Under the pieces are notes generated by a model, which saw nothing but the letters and a program-made list of their open reading frames with translations, was not told where the DNA came from and made no database searches. The position numbers were made by a program, and so were the translations under genes. Below, one piece after another: positions 5,580-5,645 of a stretch of DNA of 5,645 bases. Position 1 is the stretch's first letter. Each line of letters starts with the position of its first letter. Source of the DNA: Pseudomonadota bacterium (GTDB taxonomy: Bacteria; Pseudomonadota; Gammaproteobacteria; Burkholderiales; Burkholderiaceae); NCBI GenBank assembly GCA_021778935.1, contig JAJYBQ010000164.1:1-5645 (forward strand), read 5' to 3'.

Positions 5580-5645
5580 CTATTCCGTAGCGCAGGAGAC
5601 CTCGACAGCGTCCTGAGAAACAAGTAAATCGACAACGGTGTGCAT
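5580..5645 (-). CDS. Possible C-terminal end of a leftward gene (mostly outside window)
   Basis: The minus-strand frame from the right edge reads 21 codons (MHTVVDLLVSQDAVEVSCATE) to a TAG at 5580-5582. The stop lies 48 nt before a strong leftward terminator, the expected geometry for the end of a gene. The fragment is too short to identify, and the first Met need not be the start. Codons such as TTA, CTT, GTT, TCT and GCT are less GC-rich than those of the neighbours. Another minus-strand frame is also open here, but it runs through the terminator hairpin. Low confidence. Confidence 0.35.
   Translation of the reverse strand: MHTVVDLLVSQDAVEVSCATE

Noticed and set aside
5343..5627. A 94-codon plus-strand frame ending LRNK near the right edge
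   Set aside because: It overlaps the P450 start and runs through the terminator hairpin, with no ribosome binding site or recognisable domain.
5285..5635. A 116-codon minus-strand frame across the P450 start
   Set aside because: It uses a TTG start, passes through the intrinsic terminator and overlaps the P450 in another frame.

Overview
This is a GC-rich bacterial window (roughly 70% GC by eye, with GC-rich third codon positions). Gene content and style suggest a proteobacterium, most likely a betaproteobacterium. The pointers are an AsmA-like DUF748 protein, a short CI-like repressor carrying a segment I associate with betaproteobacterial phage repressors, and REP-type palindromes built on CTCCCGC/GCGGGAG. 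The taxonomic call is an inference from style, not from a marker gene.

Layout: (1) Positions 1-1151, minus strand, hold the N-terminal 383 residues of a large DUF748/AsmA-like envelope protein that runs off the left edge. (2) An 87-nt divergent intergenic region (1152-1238) separates it from (3) an EamA/DMT-type membrane transporter on the plus strand (1239-2144). (4) Between this transporter and the convergent leftward block lie two REP-like palindromes 69 bp apart (2188-2297), probably acting as bidirectional terminators. (5) A leftward block follows: cytochrome P450 (4129-5388), then pabB (2868-4145, start overlapping the P450 end by 17 nt), then a 167-residue helix-turn-helix repressor (2302-2805). 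(6) At the right edge is an intrinsic terminator on the minus strand (5488-5531), preceded by what may be the last 21 codons of another leftward gene.

How the genes relate: P450 and pabB look translationally linked. PabB makes 4-amino-4-deoxychorismate (the folate/PABA branch) from chorismate. The P450 is a soluble class-I-type monooxygenase with no redox partner in view, so any joint pathway is speculation. The repressor gene has its own control region: three related 15-bp palindromes (consensus RTAGGYRATNCYTRN) centred at 2805, 2840 and 2864. One covers the repressor start codon and one contains the pabB stop codon. This CI-operator-like array is the most interesting structure in the window and is not explained by the coding content.

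No rRNA, tRNA, CRISPR, transposase or integrase was recognised. No gene-free stretch exceeds 300 bases; the longest is 5389-5579, which holds the P450 leader, a palindrome and the terminator.
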